Source: Posidonia oceanica (taxonomy: Eukaryota > Streptophyta > Magnoliopsida > Alismatales > Posidoniaceae). Taken from it: a stretch of DNA of 64,000 nucleotides. Shown one piece after another: positions 10,629-61,669 of the stretch; the first letter of the stretch is position 1, and each line of letters opens with the position of its first letter. A program made the translations under genes and the position numbers. The stretch is from contig JAZBRS010000023.1 in the NCBI GenBank assembly GCA_037176725.1, positions 28,515,001-28,579,000 of the forward strand, given 5' to 3'. The notes below the pieces were generated by a model. It had not been told where the DNA came from and did not search any database. It saw only the letters and a list, made by a program, of their open reading frames with translations.

Positions 10629-11848
10629 TGTTGGCAAAATTGCCTTATCTCGGTTTTAATGATAACAAAACATATTTGTGAGCTAACCTTCTTAATAGGT
10701 CAAGGAAGAGTTCTCATGGACTTTGGAAAAAGAAGAAGGCGAAATTGGCAAAGAAAGAAATCGATATGGAAGATTAAGGCAATTCAAGTCAAATCAATTA
10801 AAGATTGGAGACCAAGTTTCTATGTAATTAAAGAGTCATGTAAATATAATATGTTATATTCTAGGAACTTGTAATAATCTCCCAAACATCCCCATAATGC
10901 CTTAGGAAAATAGCCATAGCCCCAAAACAAATAATTAATTGATTACATTCAATATAGGGCTAAAACAAGGCATTTCGGTATACTGAATATTTTTGGTATA
11001 CCGAAATCTAAACTAAACAGAGTTCACAACTAAGAACTGCTTTGGCATACCGAAAATCTTCGGTATACCGAAATCTGGAAAATGGGCTCACAACCGAGAA
11101 TACCTTCAGCACATAGAAACATTTCGATCTACCGAAGTATTCGACCGTTGTGAATTTCGGTTGACCGAATTATTTTGGCATACCGAATCAGTAGCCGTTT
11201 GTGAACATTAGAGAGAAAAATGAAGGTGTTTATCACATGTCTAAATAAGTTTATTCCTATAAATAGGATCCCCCTAAACCCATGTCAAGAGATAAGTGAT
11301 CCAAGCTTATTAGACATCAAAAAACACACATTGTAGCCCATCATTTTTTAAGCATTCCATTCCTATTTTTGAGAGATATTTCCCAAGCAAAAGAGCTTCA
11401 CTCACATCCCTTTCACAATTGCCAAAAACAATTGCCAAAAGAGAGTTTGGGAGATTGTAGAAAAGAGAAAAGAGTTGTAATTTTCATTTATTATGTGAGT
11501 ACTTCTCTAGTCGTGAGAAGGGGAACCACAGTTTTTGCAGGGCTTGGCGAGGGCTCGTCAAGGTGTGTAACGGCAGGATCTTGGCCCGAGAACAAGATCG
11601 GATTTAGAAAACTCTCAAGGGGTTCTCGAGGAGTGGACTAAGTCAAGGAGACTGAACCACTATAAATCATTGAGTAATATCAATTTCTCTCATCTCCTTC
11701 TTTGCATGCTTATAGTTAATATTCAAATCCCTCTCTATATTTCATTTACTTAGCTATTTACTTGTGCTTGTCAAATTAAGTTTTAAATTCCGTATTTTCT
11801 TATATTCTCTATTCACCCCTCCTCGAGAGAAGTCCTAAAATCCTAACA
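10629..11848 (+). mobile_element. Sirevirus C 3' LTR
   Basis: The LTR starts TGTTGGCAAAATTGCC right after a purine tract and ends CTAAAATCCTAACA, giving TG...CA ends and 1220 bp. Its layout matches the LTRs of Sireviruses A and B: a start with GATAACAAA, a palindrome array in the middle (about 10970-11190, TTCGGTATACCGAA-type words), and an end with TCTATTCACCCCTCC before CCTAACA. A 5' partner is not present in the window. Confidence 0.8.
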
Positions 11849-13834
11849 ATTAAGGACGTTATTGATATGTTTGACCTTTTTCATCAGTCAAATGATATTA
11901 ATACTTTGAGATGTATCAATCAAACTTTTATTACTCTTATCCCGAAAAAGTCTAAGGCTGAAAAAATACAAGACTACAAACCCATTAGCCTTTTGAATAG
12001 TAGTTATAAGATTATTTCTAAATGTCTAACAGCCAGATTTTGTCCTATTCTCAATTCTATATTGAATGATGCTCAGAGTGCCTTTCTTTCAGGGCACAAT
12101 ATCAGTGACTGTTTCCTTGTAGCTCAGGAAACTCTTCACCTTATGCATACGTCTCATACCCCTAAACTTATGCTAAAGTTAAACTTTGAGAAGTCTTTCG
12201 ATAATGTCGATTGGAATTTTATTTTGAATACACTTAAAGAGTTGGGATGTGAAGAAAAATAGATTGACTGAATTAGGATGTGTGTCACATCAACTAAATT
12301 TTCTATTTTAGTTAATGGATCTCCTAAAGGTTTCTTTAGAGCAACAAATGGGCTTAAGTAAGGAGATCTTCTTTCTCCATTGTTGTTTATTGTGACCACC
12401 CACATTCTTAACAAAATGTTAGTGTTGGGAAAATAGAATAATCTTATTGGAGGAATTCATTTCCCACATTCTGGGCCTAAAGTCCTAAATTTACAATATG
12501 CTAATTACACTTTATTATTTCTTTCTCCAAATGAGGATTGTGTCATTAATCTAAAGAGAATTCTGTGTTGTTTTTAATCTTGTTTTCGTCTGAAAATTAA
12601 TTTCAGTAAGTCCTCTCTTTCTAGGATTAATGCCCCAGATCACAGATTGAATAGATTCTGCTCTATTTTGGGCTGTTCTTCCTCATCCCTACCAATCACA
12701 TACTTGGGATTACCTCTACATTATAAAAAGGCCTCCTATAGTGACTGGTCACCTGTATTGGATAGACTCATGGCAAAGTTAGACACTTGGAAGGCAGTAT
12801 ATCTTTCCCTTAGGGGTAGGCTTACATTACTTAACTTAGTCTTGTCAGCCATTCCTACTTACTATCTTTCAGTTCTTCATTTACCCAAAAATGTAGAATT
12901 GGAAATTGATCGTATTCGTAGATGCTTCCTATGGAAATCAAATTCCACTAGTAGTTCAGGCTATTGTTTGGCAAAATGGAAAAACATTTGCCAGTATAAG
13001 GATCAATATGGGCTGGGAATTATTAACATTAGAAATTTTAGTATGGTCTTGAAATGTAAGTTACTTTGGCAATTGCTTGCAAATAATTCATGCCTCAAGT
13101 GGCCTACATTAGTTAAGAGCAGGTATTTTCCGATTAATAATATTGGTGCTTTGCTTAATGTAGCCTCTAATAGGGCCTTTCTCCTTTGGCAGGAACTTAA
13201 AAAGCGTTTTCCCATAGTTAATCTATTATCCTCATTCTCTTTGAATGATGGGAAAAAAATAAACTTTTGGGAAAACAAGTGGATAGATAATGTTACTTTG
13301 AAGCACACTTGGCCTTGTTTATTTTCCTTATCTAGGAACAAGAAATGCACTGTTGTGAAAATGCTTAAGACTTATAATGCTAGGCAACTAGACGTCTTCT
13401 CTATAAGTAACAATGACTCTCTGAGCTCTTTTCACTCTTCATTTGAGCTGCTGGAATTTATAGCTAAGATGGATGCTCTAAATTTATCCGAAGGGGATGA
13501 CATTTTGATGTGGAATTTAACCTCAAAACAAGGTATTCTCAGTTAAATATTCTCAATTAAAAGCTGTTATGGTTTTTTAAATGATGGTGGCTCTTATGCA
13601 TGCAATTCTTTGGAGTATATGGCTTAATAGAAACTCTGTTATATTTAGGCAGAATGGTAGAAATTTGTTCACAATTTTATATCAAATATTAATGCATCTT
13701 ACATCTTCTTGGGCAGAAAATCTTTTCTCAGGTCATGGGTCAGCTGCATCTTTTATTTCCCAAGCCATCCAACAAATGCAGAATGACTGAGACCAGGCCC
13801 ATGCAGTGCAGGCCATTTCCGTGCCTGCGCCTTT
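11849..13834 (+). pseudogene. LINE (non-LTR retrotransposon) reverse transcriptase remnant
   Basis: Plus-strand translation gives the plant L1-like RT: a RPISLLN-like block (YKPISLLNSSYKIISK), a GRQILD-like block (LNDAQSAFLSGHNI), and an LKLNFEKSFDNVDW block, in which the usual catalytic D of the LDxxKAFDxxxW motif is now N. A SPKGFFRATNGLKQGDLLSP block follows, then the active-site box at 12497-12508, which reads YANY instead of YADD. The C-terminal half (12647-13546, open for 299 codons) has the LPITYLGLPL and SYSDWSPVLDRL motifs and a partial zf-RVT region. A further piece lies at 13581-13790. Stops at about 12260 and 12358 and the lost catalytic residues make it dead. The 5' end is missing at the junction with the Sirevirus C LTR. 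Confidence 0.85.
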
Positions 13835-15459
13835 TAGGGGTGGGCACCCAAACCGTCCGAACCGGTTAACCGAACCAAACCATTTTTAGTGGTTCAGTTC
13901 GATTTTCCAAATTCAATGGTTCGGTTTGGTTTGAAATATCTCCAAACCGAACCATATGGTTTGGTTTGCGGTTTCAGGAGCGGTTTAACCGAACCAAACC
14001 ACACCCAATATAGCTTAATAGTTAATTTGTTATATATGTTAATATGTTATATGTATATTAAATATTTAAAAGAATATAAACCATTAAACCTAACGAGTGA
14101 AGAGTAACCCTAATAACCTATTTCACGCCGCCCCTCACTTCTTACCTTCACTCTTCGTCTTCCTCCAGTCTCAAATCTCTCCGTGAGAGCCAGTCATCAC
14201 TCATCAGCCACCACTCCACGTTGGACGCCCACGTGATCAAGATACCGGTCTCGCCCACGCTGGTCTTGCCCTATTCCTCTTCCTTCTTCCTCCACTCCTG
14301 ACTCCTCCACGCCGGTCTCACCCTAATCCTCTTCCCTCTTCCTTCAAGCTCCACTCCTGACTTCTCCACGCCAATCTCGCCCACTAGAGTACCAAACTCC
14401 CTCTTCCTCGACACTGGTCTTGCTCACCAGACACCCTCTTCCTCCACTCCGAACTCCTCTACGCCGGTCTCTCCCACCAGACTCCCTCTTCCTCCACTCC
14501 TGACTCCTCCTGTCCTCCATGCCAGTCTTGCTTCCAGACTCCCTCTTCCTGTCCAGTATTCTTGTCGGACGTCGGACTGCCCCTACACCTCACGCCGGAC
14601 TTCCTCCTCACGCCGGACTTCCTCCTCCATCGGCGACCGTCCCACACCATAGGACGCTAGGGCACATTATTGATCATGGCGGTGGAAAATATTATTATTT
14701 ATCTAGATCTTATTTGTCTTGAAGATATTTCATTTTAACTTTTTGTTGAAGACAATGCTATCTTTTAGATGAGAATTTTTGTTGAATGAATTTGTTAGAT
14801 CTACAAGTCTTGATTGTCTGTTTTACACTTTACTGAATCTTTTTGTGGAGCATACAGGTCTTGAAGAGATAGTGTTATGTTATCTATTTGTTGAATACAT
14901 GTCTTTCTTTGAAACCATGTCCTACGAAATCCATTGTAAATTCTGGTGCTTATGTAAATAGTGCTTGAATATGATAAAAATTCATATCTTAATTGTTGAG
15001 TCTATTTTTTATTGTTGAATATATTCGGGTCTCTCTTCTTCTTCTTTCTAGAAACACCTCCATAGCACAACACATACTTGCCAATGGGGACATTTATGGA
15101 ATCTCTGGCCACATTTATTTAGATAATGTTATTCTTTTACTAAATTATGTTTAATTGTGAATGACTTAATTGGGGATGACTTGATGTGGTTGTAGTCAAT
15201 AACTTCATATACTGATTAATTTTTTTCTATCTTATATTTGGATATATTCTTTCATTTTTCACTATCAATATTTTATTTTTTCTATATGTTTTATTAAATG
15301 GTTAAACCACAAACCGAACCGAATCAAACCGATTTTGAGTGGTTCGGTTTCAATAAGTAAAATGGTTCGGTTTGGTTTGAAAATTATTCAAACCGAACTA
15401 TATGATTTGATTTGTGGTTTTACCTCAAACCGAACCAAACCAAACCATGCCCACCTCTA
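13835..15459. mobile_element. hAT-like TIR element (non-autonomous) inside the LINE
   Basis: The element starts TAGGGGTGGGCA and ends TGCCCACCTCTA, so the 12-bp termini are inverted repeats with one mismatch, a sequence typical of plant hAT elements. Both subterminal regions carry AACCGAACCAAACC-type words in opposite directions (13860-14010 and 15305-15450). The flanking 8-mers GCGCCTTT and GCGGCTCC share five of eight bases, consistent with a decayed 8-bp target duplication. No transposase ORF is present. Length is 1625 bp. Confidence 0.7.
14220..14650. repeat. Imperfect tandem repeats inside the hAT-like element
   Basis: C/T-rich units containing CTCTTCCTCCACTCCTGACT and CCACGCCGGTCTC recur about five times at roughly 60-70 bp spacing, with internal substitutions. 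A short direct repeat CTCACGCCGGACTTCCTC occurs twice near 14590-14625. Small ORFs across it are repeat translations. Confidence 0.6.
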
Positions 15460-15760
15460 GCGGCTCCTCCTTCTGTTCTCCCGGTCGTAGTCGAGGCCCT
15501 TGCCAATTCATCTGAGCCCAATAGGGATTCGACTACTCCCCCTTCCAACGATCCTAGTGCCTGAATTGTCTCTCTGATGTTCCTGGCCGCCCTGCCCATG
15601 ATTGAAGTCTTCTGTTCTTTTGCAATTCTAATTTTGTTTTGGCACTTGGAGAATGAACTTGTTCTCTAAGGATTGTTTTGGTTATCTTTTTCGGCTCTCC
15701 CCTCTTTTATGGGGAGACTTTTGTATTTTAATATGAAAATTCTGTTTATCTTCTTACTTG
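15460..15760 (+). pseudogene. LINE 3' end after the hAT-like insertion
   Basis: Sequence after the TIR element ends in a segment with TTTTATGGGGAGACTTTTGTATTTTAATATG, which resembles the 3' end of plant LINEs, where the last codons and 3' UTR precede a short A/T tail. It continues the dead LINE upstream of 13834. No open protein is present. Confidence 0.5.
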
Positions 15761-16081
15761 ATGTTAGTACCTATAGCCAAGTTTATACTTAATAGATGCA
15801 GTTTAACGTTTGTAAAAAATAGAATAAAATGGTTGAAAACTTCTAAATGACACGAATATAAATCTAGACAGACGTTATTTGTCTGTTGTATATGTACACA
15901 TTCTTTAGAATCCAGAAAATGGAACCACAATCAATCAAGAAGAAGAAGTCTAAGGAAGGAAGTATCGATAGGAGCAACACAACGCCAATCCAAAAAAAAT
16001 TCAGAGATCCCAATATTCCTGGGCTGAAGAAGTCATCTCTTCCTTCGTAGTGTTGGAGTACTACAAGGCCACACCCTTCCC
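15761..16081. other. Spacer downstream of the small minus-strand gene
   Basis: This is the likely 3' UTR and spacer of the gene at 16082-16453. The minus-strand ORF at 15864-16259 overlaps that gene in another frame and shows no family feature. Nothing else is recognised. Confidence 0.4.
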
Positions 16082-16453
16082 CTACCTCCTCTTCCCCTCC
16101 CCACCTCTCGAACCCATCAACAGCTTCGACCAGAACCCTCTCCTCCTCCCTCCCTTCCCTTCCCCGACCTCGCAGCTGGCCACCGACCGGCTCTTCGTAA
16201 AATTCTCCGCGGCCTTCATGGCGTAGCAGTGGACAGGAGAAACCATGGAGGAGGAGCATGAAGAAGAAGAGTAGGAGATGGAGTCTGATGAGTAAGGAGT
16301 AGATACGGTCGAAGAGAAATTATTGTTTGAACTGGAAGATGAGTGTGAAGCAAGGTTGGAGAGCTTGTCTCTAAGGCATGAGGGACAAACACCACTGGAC
16401 TGCTTGTGCTTTGGGTGCTTCCTGCACCTCATCTCCTTCCCTGACCAACCCAT
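16082..16453 (-). CDS. Plant-specific small Ser-rich protein of unknown function
   Basis: A 123-residue protein starting MGWSGKEMRCRKHPKHKQSS. The N-terminal block RCRKHPKHKQSSGVCPSCL then RDKLSNL matches a plant family I know only as uncharacterised, in which a C-x2-H-P...G-V-C-x2-C-L-R motif could bind a metal. A long Ser run (residues about 36-70) follows, then a basic tail with GRRRGFWSKLLMGSR; an FWSKLL-like box close to the C terminus is also usual for the family as I recall it. The start is supported by alignment of the KHP motif just after it and by a TATA box about 90 bp upstream. No signal peptide or membrane helix is seen. It appears to be a single-exon gene, independent of its TE neighbours. 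It may be slightly short at the C terminus. Confidence 0.65.
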   Translation of the reverse strand: MGWSGKEMRCRKHPKHKQSSGVCPSCLRDKLSNLASHSSSSSNNNFSSTVSTPYSSDSISYSSSSCSSSMVSPVHCYAMKAAENFTKSRSVASCEVGEGKGGRRRGFWSKLLMGSRGGEGKRR

Positions 16454-16541
16454 GTCATGAAATTTGAGATCTCCCCTTGTAGTTCTAGATCTCTAGCTGT
16501 CTGTTGTTTATGGGATCGTGTGAGATGGGTTGTGGGCATGA

Positions 16542-16549
16542 GATATATA
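16542..16549 (-). promoter_or_regulatory. TATA box of the small Ser-rich gene
   Basis: The minus strand reads CTATATATC here, about 90 bp upstream of the ATG at 16453, the usual distance for a plant core promoter with a short 5' UTR. CT-rich sequence lies between TATA and ATG. Confidence 0.5.
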
Positions 16550-16739
16550 GGAGATAGAGGAGGAGGGAGCTAGGTGGGGGGTGGGTGGGGGGTGGTGGAG
16601 AAGTGGGAAGGGTAGGTTCTGAGAGGATTCTTCCTTGAAACTTGTGCTTAAATTCCAAAGAAGTCTGTGTTTTGATGTATTTGGTCTCCATTTGGCTTTT
16701 TCTATGGCATATGGGAGGAAACAACGTTTCATATAAAAG

Positions 16740-19700
16740 TCCTCAGCGGTTACCGCAAGGAAGCAACATGGCCAAGATTTTTCCTGCGCAGGGTGTGGAT
16801 AAAGGCTTTGTTGTTAAACATGGGAAACGTCAATTATCTAATAAAGCGGTTGGTGGAATCGACGGGAAGGGCTGGTAGATTTGCTGGGAGGAATTGTCGT
16901 AGATCCTTGTCATGCATATGCGTCAACGCCGTCACAAGATTTAAGGCAGCTGACAAAAAGAATGAGACCGGTCACAGCCAACTTTTGAACGGAGGAGGAC
17001 TCTTTTGATATGGTCACAGTTGTCACAGGGATATCTCTCTTCTCTCTTTTTTTTTTATATCTTGTGAAGATTTTCTAGTGTTAAACTATAATTTTACATG
17101 GATCTTTTGGGGAATTGTAGAATTGTATGAGTGTTTACATTTGATTTTCCATGTGCTTGCTTTCGTAGGTGGAATGTTGTTTACAAGAGCTTGGCTTAAT
17201 TTGTTTTATGATAAAGACGTAAAGTTTGGATTCGAACTTGACCAATGCTAAACAAACACTGACTGGGCCAACCTGAAGAACCTAGACCAAGCTGAGCTAG
17301 CCTACTCGATTCCTTGAGAATTTGGAAAATATGTCGAAATTATGAGAGAGTGTCCGCAACAGTTTTCTTTTTCTTGTGTGGCGGTCCACAACCGTTGGAT
17401 ACTGTTTTTTTTTTCTGCCTTTTTAGTTTTTATTATTTAAGATTTTTCCTATTTATTTTATTTCTTATATTTTTCTGGAATTTCCATTTATTTATTCTTT
17501 GTTGTGTTTTTTTTTTTAATTCATTTTTTTTTTCTTGTGGATCCCACAATGTCTAGCTAGACGGTCAACTGCTAGACCACTGCGGATCCCACAATTCATT
17601 TTTCTGGAACACATTAATACCTATTTGAGGTATGTGCATAATATTTTACATATATACTTTGGAAACATTATAGTCTTTAAGATTGGTGTTTAATATTCCA
17701 CATGTATACCTTGGAAACATTGGTTTTTCCTTTACATGATTGTAATTTTTATTTTTTTACACGTTTATTGTGCAGGCTTTTCACTAATAAACACCTTTTT
17801 ATTTATACAAGTAGTGCCAGATTATTTGTCTATACTTTAACAGAAACTATTTCACCTATTTAATCATATGAAAGTCTTATTTGCATACATATACACACCA
17901 GATTACTTCTTTTATAATTTTACATATAAGTCCAAATATTAGCTTCTAAAGAACAACTCTTCTGGGCACGAATGGCACCAATGCAGCTATGAGAATCCCA
18001 TTGTGTTACCTAGGAATTGTTTTTTTTTTTTTTGAAAGATTTGGATCTGATGGAAATTACAGAACCAAAAAACTCTGGCCAACTTAGTTATTCAGCAGAA
18101 GTTTTTCTTTCTAAAATTGCTACTTTAACAAAGATGTACAAGTAAACCAGATGAATGCCGAGATGTATATGAAACTTCCATTTCTATGAGATTAAATATG
18201 TGCGTAGGAACTTATTGAGCTTGAACTTTTACTTGCTCTACCATGAATTCCCACCGTCAACTAGAGCTGGGGGTTTATGCACACTGCATGACGATAGAAA
18301 ATCCATATACTAAACTAGTATTTCACACAATATACACTTCTACTCATATAATTGCACAATAGGTTATGCTTTTACAATATCCACAAAGTACCAGTCAAGG
18401 GGTCACTAAACGCGAGCACTAATGATTATGATCTATTTGGATACAAATAACCAGAAAATTAGAAAATCGTAGTGAAAAGATTTGGCGAGATCCACAGTTG
18501 CCTTTCCCAGGGCCAAATATCTTATAGAGCATAGTAAGATCCACAATTATGTCTAATAAATCATTAATTAACCAAGCCTTGCTGCCAGCTACTTATGGTT
18601 TGTTCATTTTTGTGATCTTTTCCTCTGCACCTATCTTTCTATGGTTGAATTAATTGTACTTGAGCTGTAGTGTTAGCGTGTTACTTGCTTAGATGGCATC
18701 TGATATCGAGAAGGAAACAATACAGTTTGGAAATTTCGTGGGAGATCTTCTGCAATCGAGCCCTGTTTATGAGCTTGCACGGTATAGACCAAGTGAGCCC
18801 TGTTTATGAGCATCATTAACTGTCTTGTGAGCCGTTATTACACTTTCCAGCTTATCAACGGGTTTCGTGATTGGGATTCTGTATCACAAAACCAGAGAGA
18901 GTTCTTTTTTTTTTATAACTTTGAACATCTGGACCATCCTTTATCCACATTCACATTGAGGGGGTGTCGAGGACTAAACCTAGGAGGATTATCATTATTC
19001 CCCCTTTGTAAGTATAAGGACAAGTAGATTTTAGTCTTTGGAACTTTTATTGATGCGAATCCTATACCCTCCTAACTATCTAAGGATGTACAGGGTTCAA
19101 GTTGAGTTACTTTGGATCAAAATCACAAATTGAAACATACTTATCAATTTTAGAAAAATCCAAACCAAACCAATCTACTCATTTTGTTGTGACCGAACCA
19201 AATAAAATCATTCAATAGTCGATAAGATTTAATTTGATTTATTGTTTGCAATATACAAATAAGTCAAGTAAACTATGTTAACTATGCAGAACACATGCTG
19301 ATTAACTACAAAAGACATGCCAATTAACTACGAGATGAATCATTTTTTTTCACCAATGAGAATCTTTCTTTCCATTTTGATTCTTAATAATATTAAGATC
19401 TTTTTTTTTTTTTTCATGGTCGATATTTTTAGACTAAATATATATAGAAACAGAGAATATTTGTATAGATAATGGTTAGATTGACTTCAGATAAATCATG
19501 CTCCAAACCATATATCGAGTTGCACCTATCGGTTTGGAAATTTTGCAAACTAAATTATTGAATATTAAAAAACCAAACCATACAAAATAATTCAATTTGA
19601 TTTGATTCGATCATCCCTTTAAGCCAAGTCGTGTCCACCCAACCGAACCACTATTTGAAGTGTTATCCGGTCCAGAGTTTTTCAATTCTTCAAAACAAAT

Positions 19701-20033
19701 ATCGTTTGCTAAAGTTTAAAATAAGAAATAAGATTACATTCTTACGTAAATGAGCAAAAATTATTTTAATACAGCAAAAAAATGACTTGGTATGGAAAAA
19801 CTTTACTAGATTAGTAATATCCCCACAATTGAGCCCACAGAAACACGTGCTTCATAAAGGGGAATCCTTAACTGGCAACGTATTGGAAACAAAATATACG
19901 CTGCCATCTGGACCGGAAAGAATCTTCCATCAACTCTTTGAGATTGATGCTCTCTATTAGCGTCACTTTTCATTTTTTGGGTGAGTATCCTCTAGTCAGT
20001 AAAGGAAACACAAACCAATCTCGATTAAAGCAT
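16740..20033. other. AT-rich intergenic region
   Basis: No gene is supported. Visible items are T/A homopolymer runs (about 17045, 17405-17540, 18010-18031, 19400-19415) and two AGACGGTC / GACCACTGC words with repeated GATCCCACAAT at 17538-17595. A 38-codon ORF with a duplicated GAGCCCTGTTTATGAGC lies at 18693-18809. A segment rich in AACCAAACCA and TCAATTTGATTTG lies at about 19080-19660 and resembles a decayed hAT-like MITE. The right end (about 19800-20033) should hold the TGT 3' UTR. Confidence 0.5.
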
Positions 20034-59356
<39,323 letters not shown>

Positions 59357-59660
59357 CCGCCACCGCCAAGCTCCACCCTGCAATACAAATTTCGCAACCA
59401 AAATCAACCGACATGTTTCCCGGATGAAATAATGGAGGGCAACGAGATCAAGACATGTATTCTACTTCTAAGCTACTGGTGGACGGACGCAGAGAAGCTC
59501 CGCGAATCACAGCGTGTGGGAGGAGGTGGAAGTGGAAGGGAGAGTTTTGGAGTTTGGAGTGTGGGTTCCGAAGCGGCGGAGGAGTTCGAATTGTTCTGCT
59601 ACCCACTAAGGCACTACTACAGCTGAACACAAAGCCCTGCTGTTAATCGGGTCGGATCTT
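59357..59660 (-). promoter_or_regulatory. QTRT1 5' UTR and probable promoter
   Basis: A GC-richer stretch than its surroundings lies directly upstream of the ATG, as expected for a plant 5' region. The out-of-frame ATG at 59414 and in-frame ATG at 59407 would precede the proposed start if transcribed unspliced. A splice acceptor-like TTGCAG at 59378-59383 could remove them. No clear TATA box is seen. Plus-strand ORFs across it are not supported. Confidence 0.4.
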
Positions 59661-60230
59661 TGTTGCTCTTCGGCGGTTTTTGGGTGAAATTGCTCCTGCC
59701 AACTCTACTACTTCGACCAAAAAAATCGATCGACCTATTATCTTCGAAATTCATATATCTGACTTCATGATAAATAAACTCTCCTATCTGGCTATTGATA
59801 ATTCTCAAAAAAAAAACCTCCCTATCTGCGAAGAATGAAATTCCAACGAAATCATATGGAGAAGAAAACTCTCATAAGGGCAGTGGGGGATCCATAGTCC
59901 AAACAAATTAGTTAGGATGATCGCTATTTAAATAAAAAAAATTAAGATGACAAAATTAATCTATTAATTATTAAGATTTTAAACATATAGCGTATATATA
60001 TATAACAAACTCCTTTTTTGAATCCTCAAATTTGAAATCATTGCATAAATACTTAAATGACGATATCTCTAAAAGCCCTTTTAAATATATGTCACCAAAC
60101 AAACGTACATCTACAAGTAATTTACCAAATGGCAGATAACACTCCACTGTTAACCATTTTCTATGTCAAATAACTGATATTTGTAAAGAAAGAGTTCGGT
60201 ATCTCAAGAATAGAGTTTTGGCACTAACAT
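59661..60230. other. Intergenic sequence
   Basis: AT-rich, no gene or repeat end recognised. Confidence 0.5.
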
Positions 60231-60249
60231 GTATGCACACCTCCATCAA

Positions 60250-60573
60250 GCCCTGCACAGGGCATGACTTTTCGCAATTTCATGGATAAAATTAAACCTA
60301 ACAAATTCTGAAACGACACAATAGTACAATACTGTACAACTATATTTAGGTTTACCTTTATTTTGTCACTTGTACTCAGTGATGAAGTCGAGAATTAAAC
60401 CAAAGAAGGACCAACCCCTGCATGCAAAGGATCTGGCTTCTCGCAACTTCATGGATAAAATTAAACCTAACAAATTCTGAAATGACACAATAGCACGACA
60501 CTATACAACCACATTTAGGTTTACCCTTATTTTGTCACTTGTACTCAGTGGTGAAGTCGAGAATTAAACAAAA
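60250..60573. repeat. 169-bp tandem duplication
   Basis: Two copies, about 60250-60405 and 60418-60573, share long blocks (ATGGATAAAATTAAACCTAA, TTTTGTCACTTGTACTCAGT, GAAGTCGAGAATTAAAC) at a 169-bp offset, with scattered substitutions. No protein is encoded. Confidence 0.85.
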
Positions 60574-61665
60574 GAGGAACGATACTTTGCATTATATACG
60601 TTACTAAATATAATAAAATTTTATTAATGAAAATAAAATTGAATTTTAAAAACAATATATGGTCTTATTTCTATTTTTCTATTAAGTATTGTAGATACCT
60701 TGATTTGCACGGACCGAGATGATAAATTCCGCTCCAATCAAGAAAATTTTAATTATGCTTCACTCCAACTTACTCAAACCCAATTACCTAGAAAACCTAG
60801 TTTCCCCACGAATTCAATTCATAAAAACCAACACCTAGCCTTTTGTCCACAAAAAAATTATTCTCCTAAACTAATTTTTCATCCAATTTCATGTCTCCCA
60901 AAATCCACTCGAATCAATTCAAAATTCAACAAAATCACTTCCATCTGTAAGATCATACTTTTTTTTCCAAAATGCTATTGCACAGCCAAAACGGACCACC
61001 AAGCCGCATTTGGCGGGCCTTGCAACATGCATGCTTGAAACACACCTGTCGTGCATTTTGCACCTGCAGTTTGGCTTCGTGTTTGACAAGTACGTTTTCC
61101 CAGATTTTAGTATATCAACAAATTGAGTTACATTTTGTTTGGATTCGATCTCAGTCCTCTAATTGCATACAACGACTCACACGCACTTACCTTCATCTAA
61201 ATACCCAAACAACATGCCACCACCATAATAACCCACCATCTAGCAGCAATCTCAACCGCTGCACTGCCGACAACCCATCCAAAGTGCAACCAGGAGGAAA
61301 TACCGAGCTGAAGTCGCATCCCTTGGAGTCTCATCACCTTTCTCCAGACACTAGGCATCAAGAGGAACAAAACGTTGCCACCAAGGTCAAATTTCGCATC
61401 TCCATTGCTACATTAAGTGATATTGAGCATATTATTTAGAAATTTGTATGAACACGCCATGCTCTGTTTTTAATACAATTAAGTTCAAATCTTATTTTTC
61501 TTATTCTAAATTCATACACCTTGGTTGTGAAAGCTTATGGATGTGAAATCTTGTTGACATTAACATATTGCATGTGTTTGTGCTTGTTTGGAGATTTATT
61601 TTCATTAACATATTAGTTGGTCTTTTGTTTCTCGAAGTAGTATACATTGATGGGTTCTTCTCCCA
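60574..61665. other. Intergenic sequence with unrecognised ORFs
   Basis: ORFs at 60700-61038 and 60972-61439 (plus) are Thr/Asn/His-rich with no motif I recognise and no clear promoter or splice context. I do not call them genes. Confidence 0.4.
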
Positions 61666-61669
61666 CCAC

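Noticed and set aside
15864..16259. 131-codon minus-strand ORF
   Set aside because: It overlaps the supported gene at 16082-16453 in another frame and lacks any family feature.
18693..18809. 38-codon ORF beginning MASDIEKETIQFGNF with a duplicated 17-bp word
   Set aside because: It is too short, unrecognised, and no splice sites or neighbours support a gene.
59432..59646. Plus-strand ORFs upstream of QTRT1, possible divergent gene
   Set aside because: They are short, overlap each other, and sit in the probable QTRT1 5' region; no homology.
60700..61439. Two plus-strand ORFs of 112 and 155 codons
   Set aside because: They are Asn/Thr/His-rich with no recognisable domain or promoter; left as intergenic.
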